Notes: a model not told the origin generated them from the letters alone. Numbered from the stretch's first letter, positions 25,684 through 35,013 are shown. The stretch is 64,000 bases of DNA from Pseudomonas sp. MYb327 (GCF_040438925.1 NZ_CP159258.1:4472501-4536500); one strand, 5' to 3'. Translations and numbers: made by a program.

Positions 25684-27630
25684 ATGAACATCAAACAGAA
25701 GTTGACCTGGGCGTTTGCAATCATCGCCTGCTTGCCCGTGGTGCTGGTCGCCACCCTCGTTGTGCTGAACTTGCGCAGTGATGCCAAGGACGAATTCGTC
25801 GACAGCAGCGGTCGCGAAATCCGTCAGGTCAGCAATGCCATGCAACTGTTCTTCGACGGCATCAGCCAAAACGTCGAGTACCTGGCCAAGCAACCGCTGA
25901 TCACCAACTCTGACGACAGCCTCAAGACCTACATGAGCGCCAACGCCGCCAGCATTCCTCAAGGTGAGGCGGACAAAAAACTCTTTGGTTTCCTGCAGGA
26001 CCTGGGCAACGCCCACCCGTCCTATGCCTACGCGATTCTCGGCACCGCCGCCGGTGGTTATGTGTCTTGGCCGGACGATGCCAAGCTGGCCAACTACGAC
26101 CCGCGCCAGCGTCCGTGGTACAAGGCGGCCCAGGCCAAACCGGGCAAGCCGTTCCGTACCGAAGCCTATTACTGGGCGCAAACCGATACGTCCTACGTCA
26201 GTACCGTCCGTACCATCGACAACAAGCTGGGCACCAACGGCGGCGTGGTCAGCATCGACGTGTCGCTCAAGCAGCTGACCGAACTGGTCAAGCAGATCAA
26301 GCTCGGCGAAAGCGGCTACCTGATGCTGCTGGAAAACACCGGCACCGTGCTGGTCGACCCGAAGCAACCGGAACACAACTTCAAGGCCCTGGGCAGCCTC
26401 GGCGAGGGTTATGCGCAACTGGCCAAGGCCGGCAAAGGCCTGGTTGAAGTCGAACTCAATGGCGAACGCTACATGGCCAACGTCTGGCCATCGGAGCAAC
26501 TGGGCTGGACCTTCATCGGCCTGATCAAGCAGAGCGACGTGATGAGCACGGCGACCCAACTGACCTGGTTGATCGCGATCATCGCGGCGGCACTGGCGGT
26601 GATCTTCGCCGTGGTCGGCGCCAGCTTCGCCAGCGTCATCGTGCGTCCGATCCGCAGCGTCGCCAATGGCCTGGAAGGCATTGCCCAGGGCGAAGGGGAC
26701 CTGACGAAAAACCTGCAAATTCGCGGCAGCGACGAAACCGCGCAATTGGCCAGCTGGTTCAACCAGTTCCTCACCGCGATCCGCAACCTGATCCAGAGCA
26801 TTGGCGGTGCCGCGACCAAAATCCTCGCAACGTCAAAGAGCTCGACCCAGGTTTCCAGCGACATGGCCGAAGCGGCCGGACGCCAGCGTGAAGCCGTGGA
26901 CATGGTGTCCACCGCGTTCCACGAAATGGTCGCCACGGCCAACGAAGTGGCGCGTTCCTGCAGTCAGGCGGCCGAGTCCGCCGACAGTGGTCAGCGTCAG
27001 GCTCGCGAAGGTCAGCAGCAAATTGATGCCGCGGTGAGCAGCGTCGATCGCCTGAGCCAGGAAATCGAACAGTCGGCGCAGTCAATGCAGCAACTGGAGC
27101 GCGACAGCAACGACATCCAGTCGATCCTCGGCACCATCCGTTCGATCGCCGAGCAAACCAACTTGCTCGCGCTTAACGCCGCGATTGAGGCAGCTCGGGC
27201 CGGCGAACAAGGTCGCGGTTTTGCGGTGGTGGCGGACGAAGTGCGCGCGCTGGCCAAGCGCACGGCTGATTCCACGGCGGAAATCGATGGTTTGCTGGGC
27301 AACCTCGCCAAGCGCACCAGCCAGGTCACTCAGCAGATGCATGCGAGCCTGGAAGTGTCGCAGCAATCGGTCACGCGTATTGGTGAAGCACGCAGCAGCT
27401 TCGGGCAGATTCGCGAGTCGGTGGACGTGATCCGCGACATGAACACCCAGATCGCCACGGCGGCTGAGCAACAGCATCAAGTGGCTGAAGACATCAACCG
27501 GCACATCAGCCAGATCCATGGTGATGCGCAGTTGGTGGCGGAACTGGCGAACTCGGCGCGGCTGGATTCCCAGAGTCTGGCGGGGTTGTCGAATGAGCTG
27601 GACGGGTTGGTGCGTCGGTTCCGTACCTGA
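25684..27630 (+). CDS. Methyl-accepting chemotaxis protein with dCache sensor
   Basis: The protein has 648 residues from ATG 25684 (GGAGCG upstream). Membrane helix 1 is at about 9-31 and a periplasmic double-Cache domain at about 35-275. Helix 2 is at about 283-305, HAMP ([20 protein letters not shown]) follows, and a cytosolic signalling domain includes the conserved hairpin [20 protein letters not shown]. The sensor contains [13 protein letters not shown], which supplies the Tyr/Arg/Trp-Tyr part of the amino-acid-binding motif described for PctA-like receptors, and a downstream Asp in VVSIDVSL. An amino acid or amine ligand is therefore likely. No C-terminal CheR-tether pentapeptide is seen. 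Confidence 0.9.
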   Translation: MNIKQKLTWAFAIIACLPVVLVATLVVLNLRSDAKDEFVDSSGREIRQVSNAMQLFFDGISQNVEYLAKQPLITNSDDSLKTYMSANAASIPQGEADKKLFGFLQDLGNAHPSYAYAILGTAAGGYVSWPDDAKLANYDPRQRPWYKAAQAKPGKPFRTEAYYWAQTDTSYVSTVRTIDNKLGTNGGVVSIDVSLKQLTELVKQIKLGESGYLMLLENTGTVLVDPKQPEHNFKALGSLGEGYAQLAKAGKGLVEVELNGERYMANVWPSEQLGWTFIGLIKQSDVMSTATQLTWLIAIIAAALAVIFAVVGASFASVIVRPIRSVANGLEGIAQGEGDLTKNLQIRGSDETAQLASWFNQFLTAIRNLIQSIGGAATKILATSKSSTQVSSDMAEAAGRQREAVDMVSTAFHEMVATANEVARSCSQAAESADSGQRQAREGQQQIDAAVSSVDRLSQEIEQSAQSMQQLERDSNDIQSILGTIRSIAEQTNLLALNAAIEAARAGEQGRGFAVVADEVRALAKRTADSTAEIDGLLGNLAKRTSQVTQQMHASLEVSQQSVTRIGEARSSFGQIRESVDVIRDMNTQIATAAEQQHQVAEDINRHISQIHGDAQLVAELANSARLDSQSLAGLSNELDGLVRRFRT

Positions 27631-27651
27631 CCGGCGACCGCTTCGCGGTCG

Positions 27652-27717
27652 ATCGCTGGCACGCCAGCTCCTACAGGTTTTTGCATCGTCCTTGTAGGAG
27701 TTGGCTTGCCAACGATG
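27652..27717. repeat. REP pair between converging genes
   Basis: ATCGCTGGCACGCCAGCTCCTACAG faces CTTGTAGGAGTTGGCTTGCCAACGAT. The right unit has compensating changes that keep its stem (TTGGC/GCCAA). Confidence 0.83.
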
Positions 27718-27723
27718 GGGCCG

Positions 27724-28515
27724 TCACTGCCGGAAGAGCTCTCCCGGGGTAAACCCGAACAGACTTTTGAACGCCGCAATAAACGCCGACGTCGAGTCAT
27801 ACCCACAGGCCAGCGCGGCATTGGTCACGCTGTCGCCCTCCTCCAGCAAACTCAACGACGATAACAGGCGCACACGCTGGCGCCAGCCGCGGAAGCTCAA
27901 CCCGGTTTCCCGCTGGAACAGTCGCATCAGGGTTTTTTCCGACGTGCCCAATCGTTCCGCCCATTGCTGCAACGTCACGTTACGCTCGGGATTCTCGATC
28001 AGCTCGTTGCATAGCCCCAGCAATCGTTCATGCCGCGGCAACGGCAGGGAAAATCCGACTTCCGGCAGCGTCGCCAACTGATCCAGTAACACACTCACCA
28101 ACCGCGCTTCCTGGCTGTCGCCCTGTGGATATTCCACTGGCATCGAACAAAAGCTTTTAATTAATTCCCGGGCCAGCGGCGTCACTTCCAGCACCCGACA
28201 ACGCTCGTCCGCCCACTGGCAGTCCTCACGCCGCACGTACAGGCTGCGCATTTCGGCGCGCATCGACGTCACCACTTGGTGTTCCAGATCCGCCGGAATC
28301 CAGATACCCCATTGCGGCGGTGCGAAGAAACTGCCCTCCGCCGTGTGCACACCGAGCACGCCACTGATGGCGTAGGAAAACTGTACCCAGTCATGGCGAT
28401 GGGGCGGAGTCCACGAACCGGCGTTCAGGCTCTCGACCCGGGCAAACAGCGGACGCGGCAAGACGGTAAGAGGCGGAATGCTTCGTTCGAGGGATATTTG
28501 TCCGTTAGTCGGCAT
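27724..28515 (-). CDS. AraC-family regulator
   Basis: The protein has 263 residues. An N-terminal cupin-like arm is at about 20-110 (SWTPPHRHDWVQFSYAISG, FFAPPQWGIWIPADLEHQV). The double helix-turn-helix AraC domain is at about 160-260 (TLQQWAERLGTSEKTLMRLF and DSVTNAALACGYDSTSAFIA, with FGFTPGELFRQ at the end). Proteins with this layout often regulate an adjacent efflux or metabolic gene. The next gene, a thiolase, is on the same strand 176 bases upstream behind a REP pair, so no target is obvious. Confidence 0.85.
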   Translation of the reverse strand: MPTNGQISLERSIPPLTVLPRPLFARVESLNAGSWTPPHRHDWVQFSYAISGVLGVHTAEGSFFAPPQWGIWIPADLEHQVVTSMRAEMRSLYVRREDCQWADERCRVLEVTPLARELIKSFCSMPVEYPQGDSQEARLVSVLLDQLATLPEVGFSLPLPRHERLLGLCNELIENPERNVTLQQWAERLGTSEKTLMRLFQRETGLSFRGWRQRVRLLSSLSLLEEGDSVTNAALACGYDSTSAFIAAFKSLFGFTPGELFRQ

Positions 28516-28594
28516 CGACAGACCTTATGTTGCGAGACGGCTGATAGGGCCGACGTTAGGCCATGTCGCAACTCGAATCAATCAACGCAATATC

Positions 28595-28685
28595 CGTAGG
28601 AGCTGGCTTGCCAGCGATAGCGGCGTGTCAGGCAACAGTGATGTTGAATGTGGCGTCCCCATCGCTGGCAAGCCAGCTCCTACAG
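28595..28685. repeat. REP pair
   Basis: CGTAGGAGCTGGCTTGCCAGCGAT faces ATCGCTGGCAAGCCAGCTCCTACAG, with perfect arms. The loop carries AACAGTGATGTTGAATG, related to the loops at 13183 and 15316. Confidence 0.88.
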
Positions 28686-28691
28686 AAAACA

Positions 28692-29969
28692 TCAGCGTTC
28701 GAGGATGGCGGTCACGCCCTGACCACCCGCCGCGCAGATAGAGATCAATCCCCGCCCCTTCCCCGCCGCATCAAGCAGTTTCGCCTGGTGGGCGACGATG
28801 CGCCCGCCCGTGGCGGCAAACGGGTGTCCCGCCGCCAGCGAGCTGCCCTTGACGTTAAGCCGACTGCGGTCGATGGCGCCTAACGGTGCATCGAGGCCGA
28901 GACGGGTTTTGCAGTAATCCGCGTCTTCCCAAGCCTTGAGCGTGCACAGCACTTGCGCGGCGAACGCTTCGTGGATTTCGTAGTAATCGAAGTCCTGCAG
29001 CGTCAGGCCGTTGCGTGCCAGCAAACGCGGCACGGCGTATACCGGGGCCATCAGCAGCCCCTCGGCGCCATTGACGAAATCCACCGCCGCCGCCTCGCCG
29101 TCGCGCATGTACGCGAGAATCGGCAAGCCGCGTTCCCTGGCCCACTCTTCACTGCCCAGCAGTACCACAGACGCACCATCGGTCAGCGGTGTGGAGTTGC
29201 CCGCCGTCAGGGTGCCCTTGGCACTTTTTTCATAGGCCGGTTTGAGTGCGGCAAGTTTTTCTAGCGTCGAATCCGGGCGCAGATTGTTGTCGCGGGTAAG
29301 GCCGAGGAACGGCGTCATCAAATCGTTGTGCCAGCCTTCGGCGTAGGACGCGGCCAGTTTTTGATGACTCTCCAGGGCCAGTCGATCCTGTTCTTCGCGG
29401 GGGATGTTCCAGGTCTGCGCCATCAACTCGCAATGTTGCCCCATGGACAACCCGGTGCGCGGTTCGCCATTGCGTGGGAATTCGGGAATCAAATGCCGGG
29501 GCCGTAATTGCAGGAAGGTTTTCAGTTTGTCGCCGGTGGACTTGGCGCGGTTGGCTTGCAGCAGGATCTTGCGCAGCCCTTCGTTGACGCTGATCGGCGC
29601 ATCCGAGGTGGTGTCGACGCCACCGGCAATGCCGCAGTCGATCTGACCCAGCGCAATTTTGTTCGCCACCAGCAACGCCGCCTCCAGCCCGGTGCCGCAC
29701 GCCTGCTGGATGTCATAGGCCGGAGTGGCCGGCGACAGCCGCGAACCGAGTACGCACTCGCGCGTCAGGTTCATGTCCCGCGACAGCTTGAGCACCGCCC
29801 CCGCGACCACTTCGCCAATGCGCTGGCCGTGCAAGTTGTAGCGTTCGATCAAACCTTCGAGCGCGGCGGTGAGCATGACCTGATTACTGGCGGTGGCGTA
29901 CGGCCCGTTGGAACGGGCGAAAGGAATTCGGTTACCGCCGATGATCGCGACGCGGCGCAGTTGAGTCAT
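28692..29969 (-). CDS. Acetyl-CoA C-acetyltransferase/thiolase (FadI/FadA2-like)
   Basis: The protein has 425 residues from MTQLRRVAI, which has a GGGAGC ribosome site; an upstream in-frame ATG lacks one. The nucleophilic cysteine is in QQACGTGLEAAL (near residue 93), the catalytic histidines are in YEIHEAFAAQ and AAGHPFAATGGR, and the second cysteine is in SICAAGGQG near the C-terminus. This is the thiolase family of FadI-type enzymes that split or form 3-ketoacyl-CoA. It is divergent from a FabG4-like reductase plus MaoC hydratase pair, which supply the other chemistry of the same cycle. Confidence 0.88.
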   Translation of the reverse strand: MTQLRRVAIIGGNRIPFARSNGPYATASNQVMLTAALEGLIERYNLHGQRIGEVVAGAVLKLSRDMNLTRECVLGSRLSPATPAYDIQQACGTGLEAALLVANKIALGQIDCGIAGGVDTTSDAPISVNEGLRKILLQANRAKSTGDKLKTFLQLRPRHLIPEFPRNGEPRTGLSMGQHCELMAQTWNIPREEQDRLALESHQKLAASYAEGWHNDLMTPFLGLTRDNNLRPDSTLEKLAALKPAYEKSAKGTLTAGNSTPLTDGASVVLLGSEEWARERGLPILAYMRDGEAAAVDFVNGAEGLLMAPVYAVPRLLARNGLTLQDFDYYEIHEAFAAQVLCTLKAWEDADYCKTRLGLDAPLGAIDRSRLNVKGSSLAAGHPFAATGGRIVAHQAKLLDAAGKGRGLISICAAGGQGVTAILER

Positions 29970-30007
29970 GAAAAGCTCCCAATAAACATCCAAAAGTTAG
30001 AGCTATC

Positions 30008-30100
30008 CCTGTAGGAGCGGACTTGACCGCGATGGCGGCAGCACATTCAGCATGGATGTGACCGATAAATCGCTATCGCGGGCAAGCCCTCCTACAGGGG
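30008..30100. repeat. REP pair, degenerate
   Basis: CCTGTAGGAGCGGACTTGACCGCGAT faces ATCGCGGGCAAGCCCTCCTACAGG. The right unit has lost two stem bases. It lies in the divergent promoter region of the thiolase and FabG4-like genes. Confidence 0.8.
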
Positions 30101-30229
30101 ATGCATTGCCACAAAATCCGGTGTTCAAACTAAGCTGCTGTGATCAAGCGTAGGCCTTATCTCGTGGATCGAACGACTGATCGCCATTCGTGGTCCACAC
30201 TTTGAACCCCAGCTGCCGGAGCGCGTTCC

Positions 30230-31582
30230 ATGTCTGACCGCTATATCGACTTCGCCAATTCCTCTCTCGGCCATCGTCTGGTCGGGGCCGTGGGCCTGCC
30301 TTCACCGGTACGCCTGGAACGCTGGCAAGCTGGCCGCTTGCGCCCGGTCGAAGGGGCATTGCTGATTGGTGGCGGGCCGCTGGCGGAGAAAGTCAGCGCC
30401 TTCGCCAATCGCCTGACCGACGCGATTTACAGCTACAGCACCGAACCCTCCATGGCGACGGCATGGATTCCCGGCCACGGCCCGAAACTGAAAGCCGTGG
30501 TGTTTGATGCCACTCACCTGGTGCAGACCGATCAACTCAAGCAGTTGCGCGAGTTCTTCCAGCCGCTGATGAAAAACCTCGATCACTGCGCGCATTTGGT
30601 GATTCTCGGGCGTGACCCGCAGAGCTTGAGCGATCCGTTCGCCGCCAGCGTCCAGCGCGCGATTGAAGGATTCAGCCGCTCGCTGGCCAAGGAACTGCGC
30701 AGCGGCGGCACCTTGCAGTTAATCCATGTCGGCGAAGGAGCCGAAGATCAACTGGAAGGCCCGCTGCGGTTTTTCCTCTCGCCGAAAAGTGCTTTCGTGT
30801 CCGGGCAAGTGGTTCGCCTGAATGCTTGTGAAACCCAAGTAACGGACTGGACACGCCCACTGTCTGGGCGCAAGGCATTGATTACCGGCGCCGCACGCGG
30901 CATCGGTGCATCCATCGCCGAAACCCTGGCCCGTGATGGCGCCGAGGTCATCCTGCTTGACGTACCACCGGCCAAAACCGATCTCGAAGCCCTCGCCGCA
31001 CGTCTCGGCGGGCGCAGCATCACCCTCGACATCTGCGCCGAAGACGCCGCCACGCAACTGGTTGCACAGTTGCCCGACGGCATCGACATCGTGGTGCACA
31101 ACGCCGGGATCACCCGGGACAAAACCCTGGCCAACATGACCCCGGAATTCTGGGACGCAGTGCTCGCAGTCAATCTCAACGCCCCGCAAGTTCTGACCAA
31201 GGCCTTGCTCGACAGCGGCACCCTGCAAGACAACGGCCGGGTGATTTTGCTGGCGTCGATCAGCGGCATCGCCGGCAACCGCGGGCAAACCAACTATGCG
31301 GCGAGCAAGGCCGGGCTGATCGGGCTCGCGCAAGCCTGGGCACCGCAACTGCAATCACAGGGCATCAGCATCAATGCCGTGGCTCCCGGATTCATTGAAA
31401 CCCAGATGACCGCACACATTCCCTTCGGCCTGCGCGAAGCCGGGCGACGGATGAGTTCGCTCGGTCAGGGTGGTCTGCCGCAGGATGTCGCCGAAGCGGT
31501 AGCCTGGCTGGCGCAACCGGGCACCGGCGCGTTCACCGGGCAAGCCTTGCGCGTCTGCGGGCAAAGCGTTCTGGGGGCATGA
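30230..31582 (+). CDS. High-molecular-weight 3-oxoacyl reductase (FabG4-like)
   Basis: The protein has 450 residues, nearly twice the normal FabG size. Residues 1-200 form a flavodoxin-like non-catalytic domain seen in HMwFabG proteins. The SDR domain at about 208-450 has ITGAARGIGASIAE, VHNAGITRDKTLANM, the catalytic serine in LASISGIAGNRGQ and NYAASKAGLIGLA. Mycobacterial FabG4 of this type reduces 3-ketoacyl-CoA with NADH. The gene has a GGAGCG ribosome site and overlaps the MaoC gene by four bases. With the divergent thiolase it forms a thiolase-reductase-hydratase set able to run chain elongation or degradation on CoA esters. Confidence 0.88.
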   Translation: MSDRYIDFANSSLGHRLVGAVGLPSPVRLERWQAGRLRPVEGALLIGGGPLAEKVSAFANRLTDAIYSYSTEPSMATAWIPGHGPKLKAVVFDATHLVQTDQLKQLREFFQPLMKNLDHCAHLVILGRDPQSLSDPFAASVQRAIEGFSRSLAKELRSGGTLQLIHVGEGAEDQLEGPLRFFLSPKSAFVSGQVVRLNACETQVTDWTRPLSGRKALITGAARGIGASIAETLARDGAEVILLDVPPAKTDLEALAARLGGRSITLDICAEDAATQLVAQLPDGIDIVVHNAGITRDKTLANMTPEFWDAVLAVNLNAPQVLTKALLDSGTLQDNGRVILLASISGIAGNRGQTNYAASKAGLIGLAQAWAPQLQSQGISINAVAPGFIETQMTAHIPFGLREAGRRMSSLGQGGLPQDVAEAVAWLAQPGTGAFTGQALRVCGQSVLGA

Positions 31583-32439
31583 GCATGATCACCGACTGGC
31601 ACACCCTTCACCGCGAACCCAGCCTGCCAGGCCTGTATGTGCAAGCGGCGACGCGACGAAAAATCACCGGCACCACACTGCCCGATTCAGGTTTGCGTTG
31701 CTGGGTCGATGTCGATCCGAAGCGGTTGACGGCCTATCGCAACGTCTGTGGTTTTGCCGACAACGGTCTGCTGCCACCGACTTATCCACATGTGCTGGCG
31801 TTTGCGTTGCAGATGCAATTGCTCACCGCCAAAGCGTTTCCATTCCCGTTGCTGGGCCTGATTCACTTGAGCAACCGCATTCGCGTGCTGCGCCCAATGG
31901 GCGGGGTCAATCGGGTTCGGGTCAGCGTGCAGGTGCAAAACCTGCAACCTCACGCCAAGGGCGCAACGTTCGACTTGGTGACAACCCTGGACGATCAATT
32001 GGGGCCGTTGTGGGAAGCCGAAAGCCAGATGCTCTGTCGCGGCGTCAAACTTGACGGCGAGCCCGTAGAAGAGGCGTTGGACCCGATACTGCCGCTGACC
32101 GAAGTCACCCATTGGAAAGCCCCTTCGGACATCGGCCGGCAGTACGCCAAAGTGTCCGGAGACTACAACCCGATCCACCTGAGTGCGGCCAGCGCCAAGC
32201 TGTTCGGTTTTCCTTCGGCGATTGCCCACGGCTTATGGAACAAGGCGCGCGCACTGGCCGCATTGGCCGATCATCTGCCGACGGCGAATGTCGAGATTCA
32301 TGTGCAATTCAAGAAACCGGTGCGTCTGCCCAGCGAAGTGACGTTACTGGCCAGTGCGGCGGGGTCCAGTGGGGATTTGCGGTTGGTGGGGGTTGGGGAT
32401 CTGGAGCATATGGTGGGGCATTGGCGGCCGGTTGCCTGA
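31579..32439 (+). CDS. MaoC-family (R)-specific enoyl hydratase (HtdX-like)
   Basis: This 286-residue double-hotdog protein has its hydratase signature in the C-terminal half: YAKVSGDYNPIHLSAASAK at about 194-212, with the catalytic Asp and His in DYNPIH, and then PSAIAHGLWNKA. The N-terminal hotdog lacks the catalytic pair. The layout matches HtdX of mycobacteria, which is encoded with FabG4. The start codon overlaps the fabG4-like stop (ATGA). It interconverts 3-hydroxyacyl-CoA and enoyl-CoA. A compact terminator follows within 7 bases. Confidence 0.87.
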   Translation: MSMITDWHTLHREPSLPGLYVQAATRRKITGTTLPDSGLRCWVDVDPKRLTAYRNVCGFADNGLLPPTYPHVLAFALQMQLLTAKAFPFPLLGLIHLSNRIRVLRPMGGVNRVRVSVQVQNLQPHAKGATFDLVTTLDDQLGPLWEAESQMLCRGVKLDGEPVEEALDPILPLTEVTHWKAPSDIGRQYAKVSGDYNPIHLSAASAKLFGFPSAIAHGLWNKARALAALADHLPTANVEIHVQFKKPVRLPSEVTLLASAAGSSGDLRLVGVGDLEHMVGHWRPVA

Positions 32440-32445
32440 CACATT

Positions 32446-32476
32446 AAAAGATCGCAGCCTTCGGCAGCGATCTTTT
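32446..32476. terminator. Bidirectional hairpin terminator, AAAAGATCGC type
   Basis: AAAAGATCGC-A-GCC-TTC-GGC-A-GCGATCTTTT is a near-perfect stem with one A/A mismatch, flanked by A and T runs. It lies between the converging MaoC and DUF4136 genes. A longer relative occurs at 3966-4021. Confidence 0.88.
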
Positions 32477-32486
32477 GATTTTCCAG

Positions 32487-33050
32487 CTACTTACTGCCGG
32501 GTGGATAATTGGCAAGAATCCGGGTGACCGTTTCGTGTATCGCGCTACTGCGATCCGACGGGTTCGGCGTGCGGCTGAGGATTTGTTCATCACTGCCACG
32601 CCATACCAACTTACCGTCCTTGCCGTCGATCAGGTCGATCTGGATGGTCGCGACCTTGTAGTTGACCAGCCGGGTTTCGTTGTACATCGGCGCGCCCCAG
32701 TAGCCGTTCCACGGGTTGCCCCAACCACCACCGTAGTTGGTCGTCACTTGCTGCTGACGCTCTTCGACAACCAGGTAAGTCTGCACATTCAAATCACCCT
32801 TGGCACCCGGGGCCGCATGGCGCAAGCCTCGTTGATCCAGTTGATCTTCAACCGACTCACGGATGCGTTGTTCGGTGAGGTCGCTCTTGATCCGTGGGTC
32901 ATCGGGGCGATATTGCAGGGCGGGTTCTTTCCAGCTCCAGCTGCGATAGGCGGCGAAGTCGCGGCTGGCATCGAAGTCATGATTGACCTGGTTGGCGGCG
33001 CAGGCACTGAGCAGCGCGGCCACTGCCAGTAAAGCGAAACGGCGGAACAT
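32487..33050 (-). CDS. DUF4136 lipoprotein, copy 2
   Basis: The protein has 187 residues from MFRRFALLAVAALL, with GGAGAATC upstream. It has a lipoprotein signal: the lipobox LSAC sets the acylated cysteine at residue 17. The mature part has the DUF4136 pattern: VNHDFDASRDFAAYRSWSW at the start, EQRIRESVEDQLDQRGLRH, and KLVWRGSDEQIL near the end, with a glycine/tryptophan-rich insert (YGGGWGNPWNGYW). The function is unknown; family members sit in the cell envelope. It follows a paralogue 54 bases upstream on the same strand. Confidence 0.85.
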   Translation of the reverse strand: MFRRFALLAVAALLSACAANQVNHDFDASRDFAAYRSWSWKEPALQYRPDDPRIKSDLTEQRIRESVEDQLDQRGLRHAAPGAKGDLNVQTYLVVEERQQQVTTNYGGGWGNPWNGYWGAPMYNETRLVNYKVATIQIDLIDGKDGKLVWRGSDEQILSRTPNPSDRSSAIHETVTRILANYPPGSK

Positions 33051-33104
33051 GATGATTCTCCGGTTGAAGACATGAACCTGCGAAATGATTCTCATCTATT
33101 GACG

Positions 33105-33728
33105 CTAACTGGGAGGATACGCCGACATGGCCTTTTCTACAGCCTTGCGAATCGCATCAGCCTGCTGACTCTGACTGCCGCTCTGGCTGGTTTCGGCGCT
33201 GGAACTCCACACTGGCTGACCGCTGTGCGCGTCAAACATGTCCACCTGCACCACCACGACTTGTTCCTGATACGTGCGGATGATCGGCACACTGCCGTAC
33301 AGGCCATACCCGTTATTGTAGTGGTTGTAGCCACCATAACCGCCGTAGTAGGCGCCACCGTAACCATAGTCATCGCGGTACTGGCGCAAGCGCGTTTCCA
33401 GGCGCAGGTCGGCGCTGACGAACAGGTCCGCCGGGCGATTGTCATGCAACGGACGCAAACCGCGTTGGTCGAGGGCGTTGCTGACCGCCTCGGCGACTTG
33501 CGCCGAGTCCGCCCACGCCGTGCCGGGCGGCAGATGTCCGTCGAGCCAGGCCCAACTGCGGTAGCGACCATAGTCGCGCGGTGGCGCCGGGTAAGCGCTG
33601 CGATCGAAAGTATTGGCCGCTTGCGGCGGTGCAGGTGGAATGGGTTTGGAAGACGCCACGTACGGGTTGCTGCCCTGACACGCAGTCAATCCCAGGCACA
33701 TCACCAACAACCCCGAACGAATGTTCAT
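33105..33728 (-). CDS. DUF4136 lipoprotein, copy 1
   Basis: The protein has 207 residues from [13 protein letters not shown]. The lipobox LTAC gives a lipid-anchored cysteine near residue 17. The DUF4136 features are the same as in the next gene ([41 protein letters not shown]), with a Gly/Tyr/Asn-rich stretch near 125-145 ([17 protein letters not shown]). The two copies differ strongly, so the duplication is old. It starts 12 bases after cmoM on the same strand. Confidence 0.85.
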   Translation of the reverse strand: MNIRSGLLVMCLGLTACQGSNPYVASSKPIPPAPPQAANTFDRSAYPAPPRDYGRYRSWAWLDGHLPPGTAWADSAQVAEAVSNALDQRGLRPLHDNRPADLFVSADLRLETRLRQYRDDYGYGGAYYGGYGGYNHYNNGYGLYGSVPIIRTYQEQVVVVQVDMFDAHSGQPVWSSSAETSQSGSQSQQADAIRKAVEKAMSAYPPS

Positions 33729-33740
33729 TTCGCGCTCCAA

Positions 33741-34490
33741 TCAGACTGGCCGGCAGATCCAGTGCAAGTAACGCCCAAGCCCGGAAAAACTTGGATGGCG
33801 GCGATGCGCCAACTCCATTTCCAGCAAGTCCACCAGCTCGGCGCGGGCCTGGAACTCCACCGGCATGTAATCGTGAAAAACCCGCACGCCGCTCTGTGTT
33901 TCGACCTTCCACATACCTTCAAGTTGCGCCGCCAATTCCCGTGGATCAAGGGGTTGTTGCGGGGTCAGGCTTTGCTTTTCACCGGCCATGTCGTTCTTGC
34001 GCATCTTGCGGAAATGGCCCTTGAGCAAGTTGCGGTAAATCAGCGCATCACGGTTGTAAAAGGCCAGGGACAACCAGCCATCCGCTTTGGTCAGTTGATG
34101 CAGCACCGGCAGGATCGCGTGGGGTTCGGCCAGCCATTCCAGCACCGCGTGGCACAACACCAGATCGTAGGGTTCGGTAAGCTGACCGAGCAGTTCCTGC
34201 CACGGCGCCTGAATGAACGTCGCGCTCTGCCCGGCCTCGGCGAAACGCTGGCGGGCGCCTTCGAGCATCGGTTCAGCAGGTTCGGCCAAGGTAACTTGAT
34301 GCCCGCGCTGGGCCAGCCACAGCGACATGTGACCCAGCCCCGCGCCGATGTCGAGTACCCGCAGCGGCCGGTCCGGCAGGGTTTCGGCCAGGTCGGCCTG
34401 TAACACCGCCAGACGGATCGCACCTTTCGCCCCACCGTAGATTTTTTCCGCGAAGCGGGTCGCCAGTTGATCGAAATGACGGTCGCTCAT
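33741..34490 (-). CDS. cmoM: tRNA 5-carboxymethoxyuridine methyltransferase CmoM
   Basis: This 249-residue SAM-dependent methyltransferase (formerly SmtA) methylates cmo5U34 in wobble position of several tRNAs, giving mcmo5U. It begins DRHFDQLATRFAEKIYGGAKGAIR, characteristic of CmoM, followed by the SAM motif VLDIGAGLGHMSLWLA (near residue 44), VTLAEPAEPML and DLVLCHAVLEWLAEP (near 113). Its start overlaps the stop of the MazG-like gene by one base (TGATG), suggesting translational coupling. Confidence 0.88.
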   Translation of the reverse strand: MSDRHFDQLATRFAEKIYGGAKGAIRLAVLQADLAETLPDRPLRVLDIGAGLGHMSLWLAQRGHQVTLAEPAEPMLEGARQRFAEAGQSATFIQAPWQELLGQLTEPYDLVLCHAVLEWLAEPHAILPVLHQLTKADGWLSLAFYNRDALIYRNLLKGHFRKMRKNDMAGEKQSLTPQQPLDPRELAAQLEGMWKVETQSGVRVFHDYMPVEFQARAELVDLLEMELAHRRHPSFSGLGRYLHWICRPV

Positions 34491-34792
34491 CAGCTGAACC
34501 TCCGTTCGCTGTCGGCCAGTTTGCTGCGTACCACTTCATTCATGTCCAGACCCAGCTCGCTGCACAACAACAGCAGATACAGCACGATATCGCCGATTTC
34601 CTGCCCCGCGTGGGCCAGTTTGTCCGCCGGCAATTGACGTGACTGGTCTTCGCTCAACCACTGGAAAATCTCCACCAGCTCGGACATTTCAACGCTGGCG
34701 GCCATGGCCAGGTTTTTCGGGCTGTGAAAGTGCCGCCAGTCGTTACGGTCGCGGATGGCGTGCAGGCGTTCGGTCAGTTCAACAAGGTTCAT
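34490..34792 (-). CDS. MazG-like nucleotide pyrophosphohydrolase
   Basis: This 100-residue all-alpha NTP pyrophosphatase is of the MazG/RS21-C6 superfamily. The acidic metal-binding residues are in EMSELVEIFQWL (near 35) and EIGDIVLYLLLL (near 66). Relatives hydrolyse dCTP or modified nucleotides to clean the nucleotide pool. A GGAG ribosome site precedes the start, and it is the first gene of a probable operon with cmoM and possibly the two DUF4136 genes. Confidence 0.83.
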   Translation of the reverse strand: MNLVELTERLHAIRDRNDWRHFHSPKNLAMAASVEMSELVEIFQWLSEDQSRQLPADKLAHAGQEIGDIVLYLLLLCSELGLDMNEVVRSKLADSERRFS

Positions 34793-34911
34793 CGGGCTCT
34801 CCTGAAGGCGTATAGCTTCGGGGGGATGGCGAGTGAAGGCAAGCGCCCAAGTGCGACGAAGAACTTTGCGCCATAATCCAAAGGTCGCGCGCTTCGGCAG
34901 CTACCACACAA

Positions 34912-34938
34912 GATCGTTGGCAAGCCAGCTCCTACAGG
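34912..34938. repeat. Solitary REP unit
   Basis: ATCGTTGGCAAGCCAGCTCCTACAGG is a single right-hand unit with no facing partner within 100 bases. A degenerate AAAGGTCGC...CTTCGGCAGC string just before it recalls the 32446 hairpin. Confidence 0.7.
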
Positions 34939-35013
34939 GAACTCGGTGCCGTGATTGATAGCCCAAGGTTCGACTCCGGCAAGCATGCCCTCTTTCATCA
35001 GGACGCTCATTCC

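Noticed and set aside
33072..34403. A 443-codon plus-strand frame across DUF4136 copy 1 and cmoM
   Set aside because: It covers two genes with clear families on the opposite strand, and its translation has no domain.
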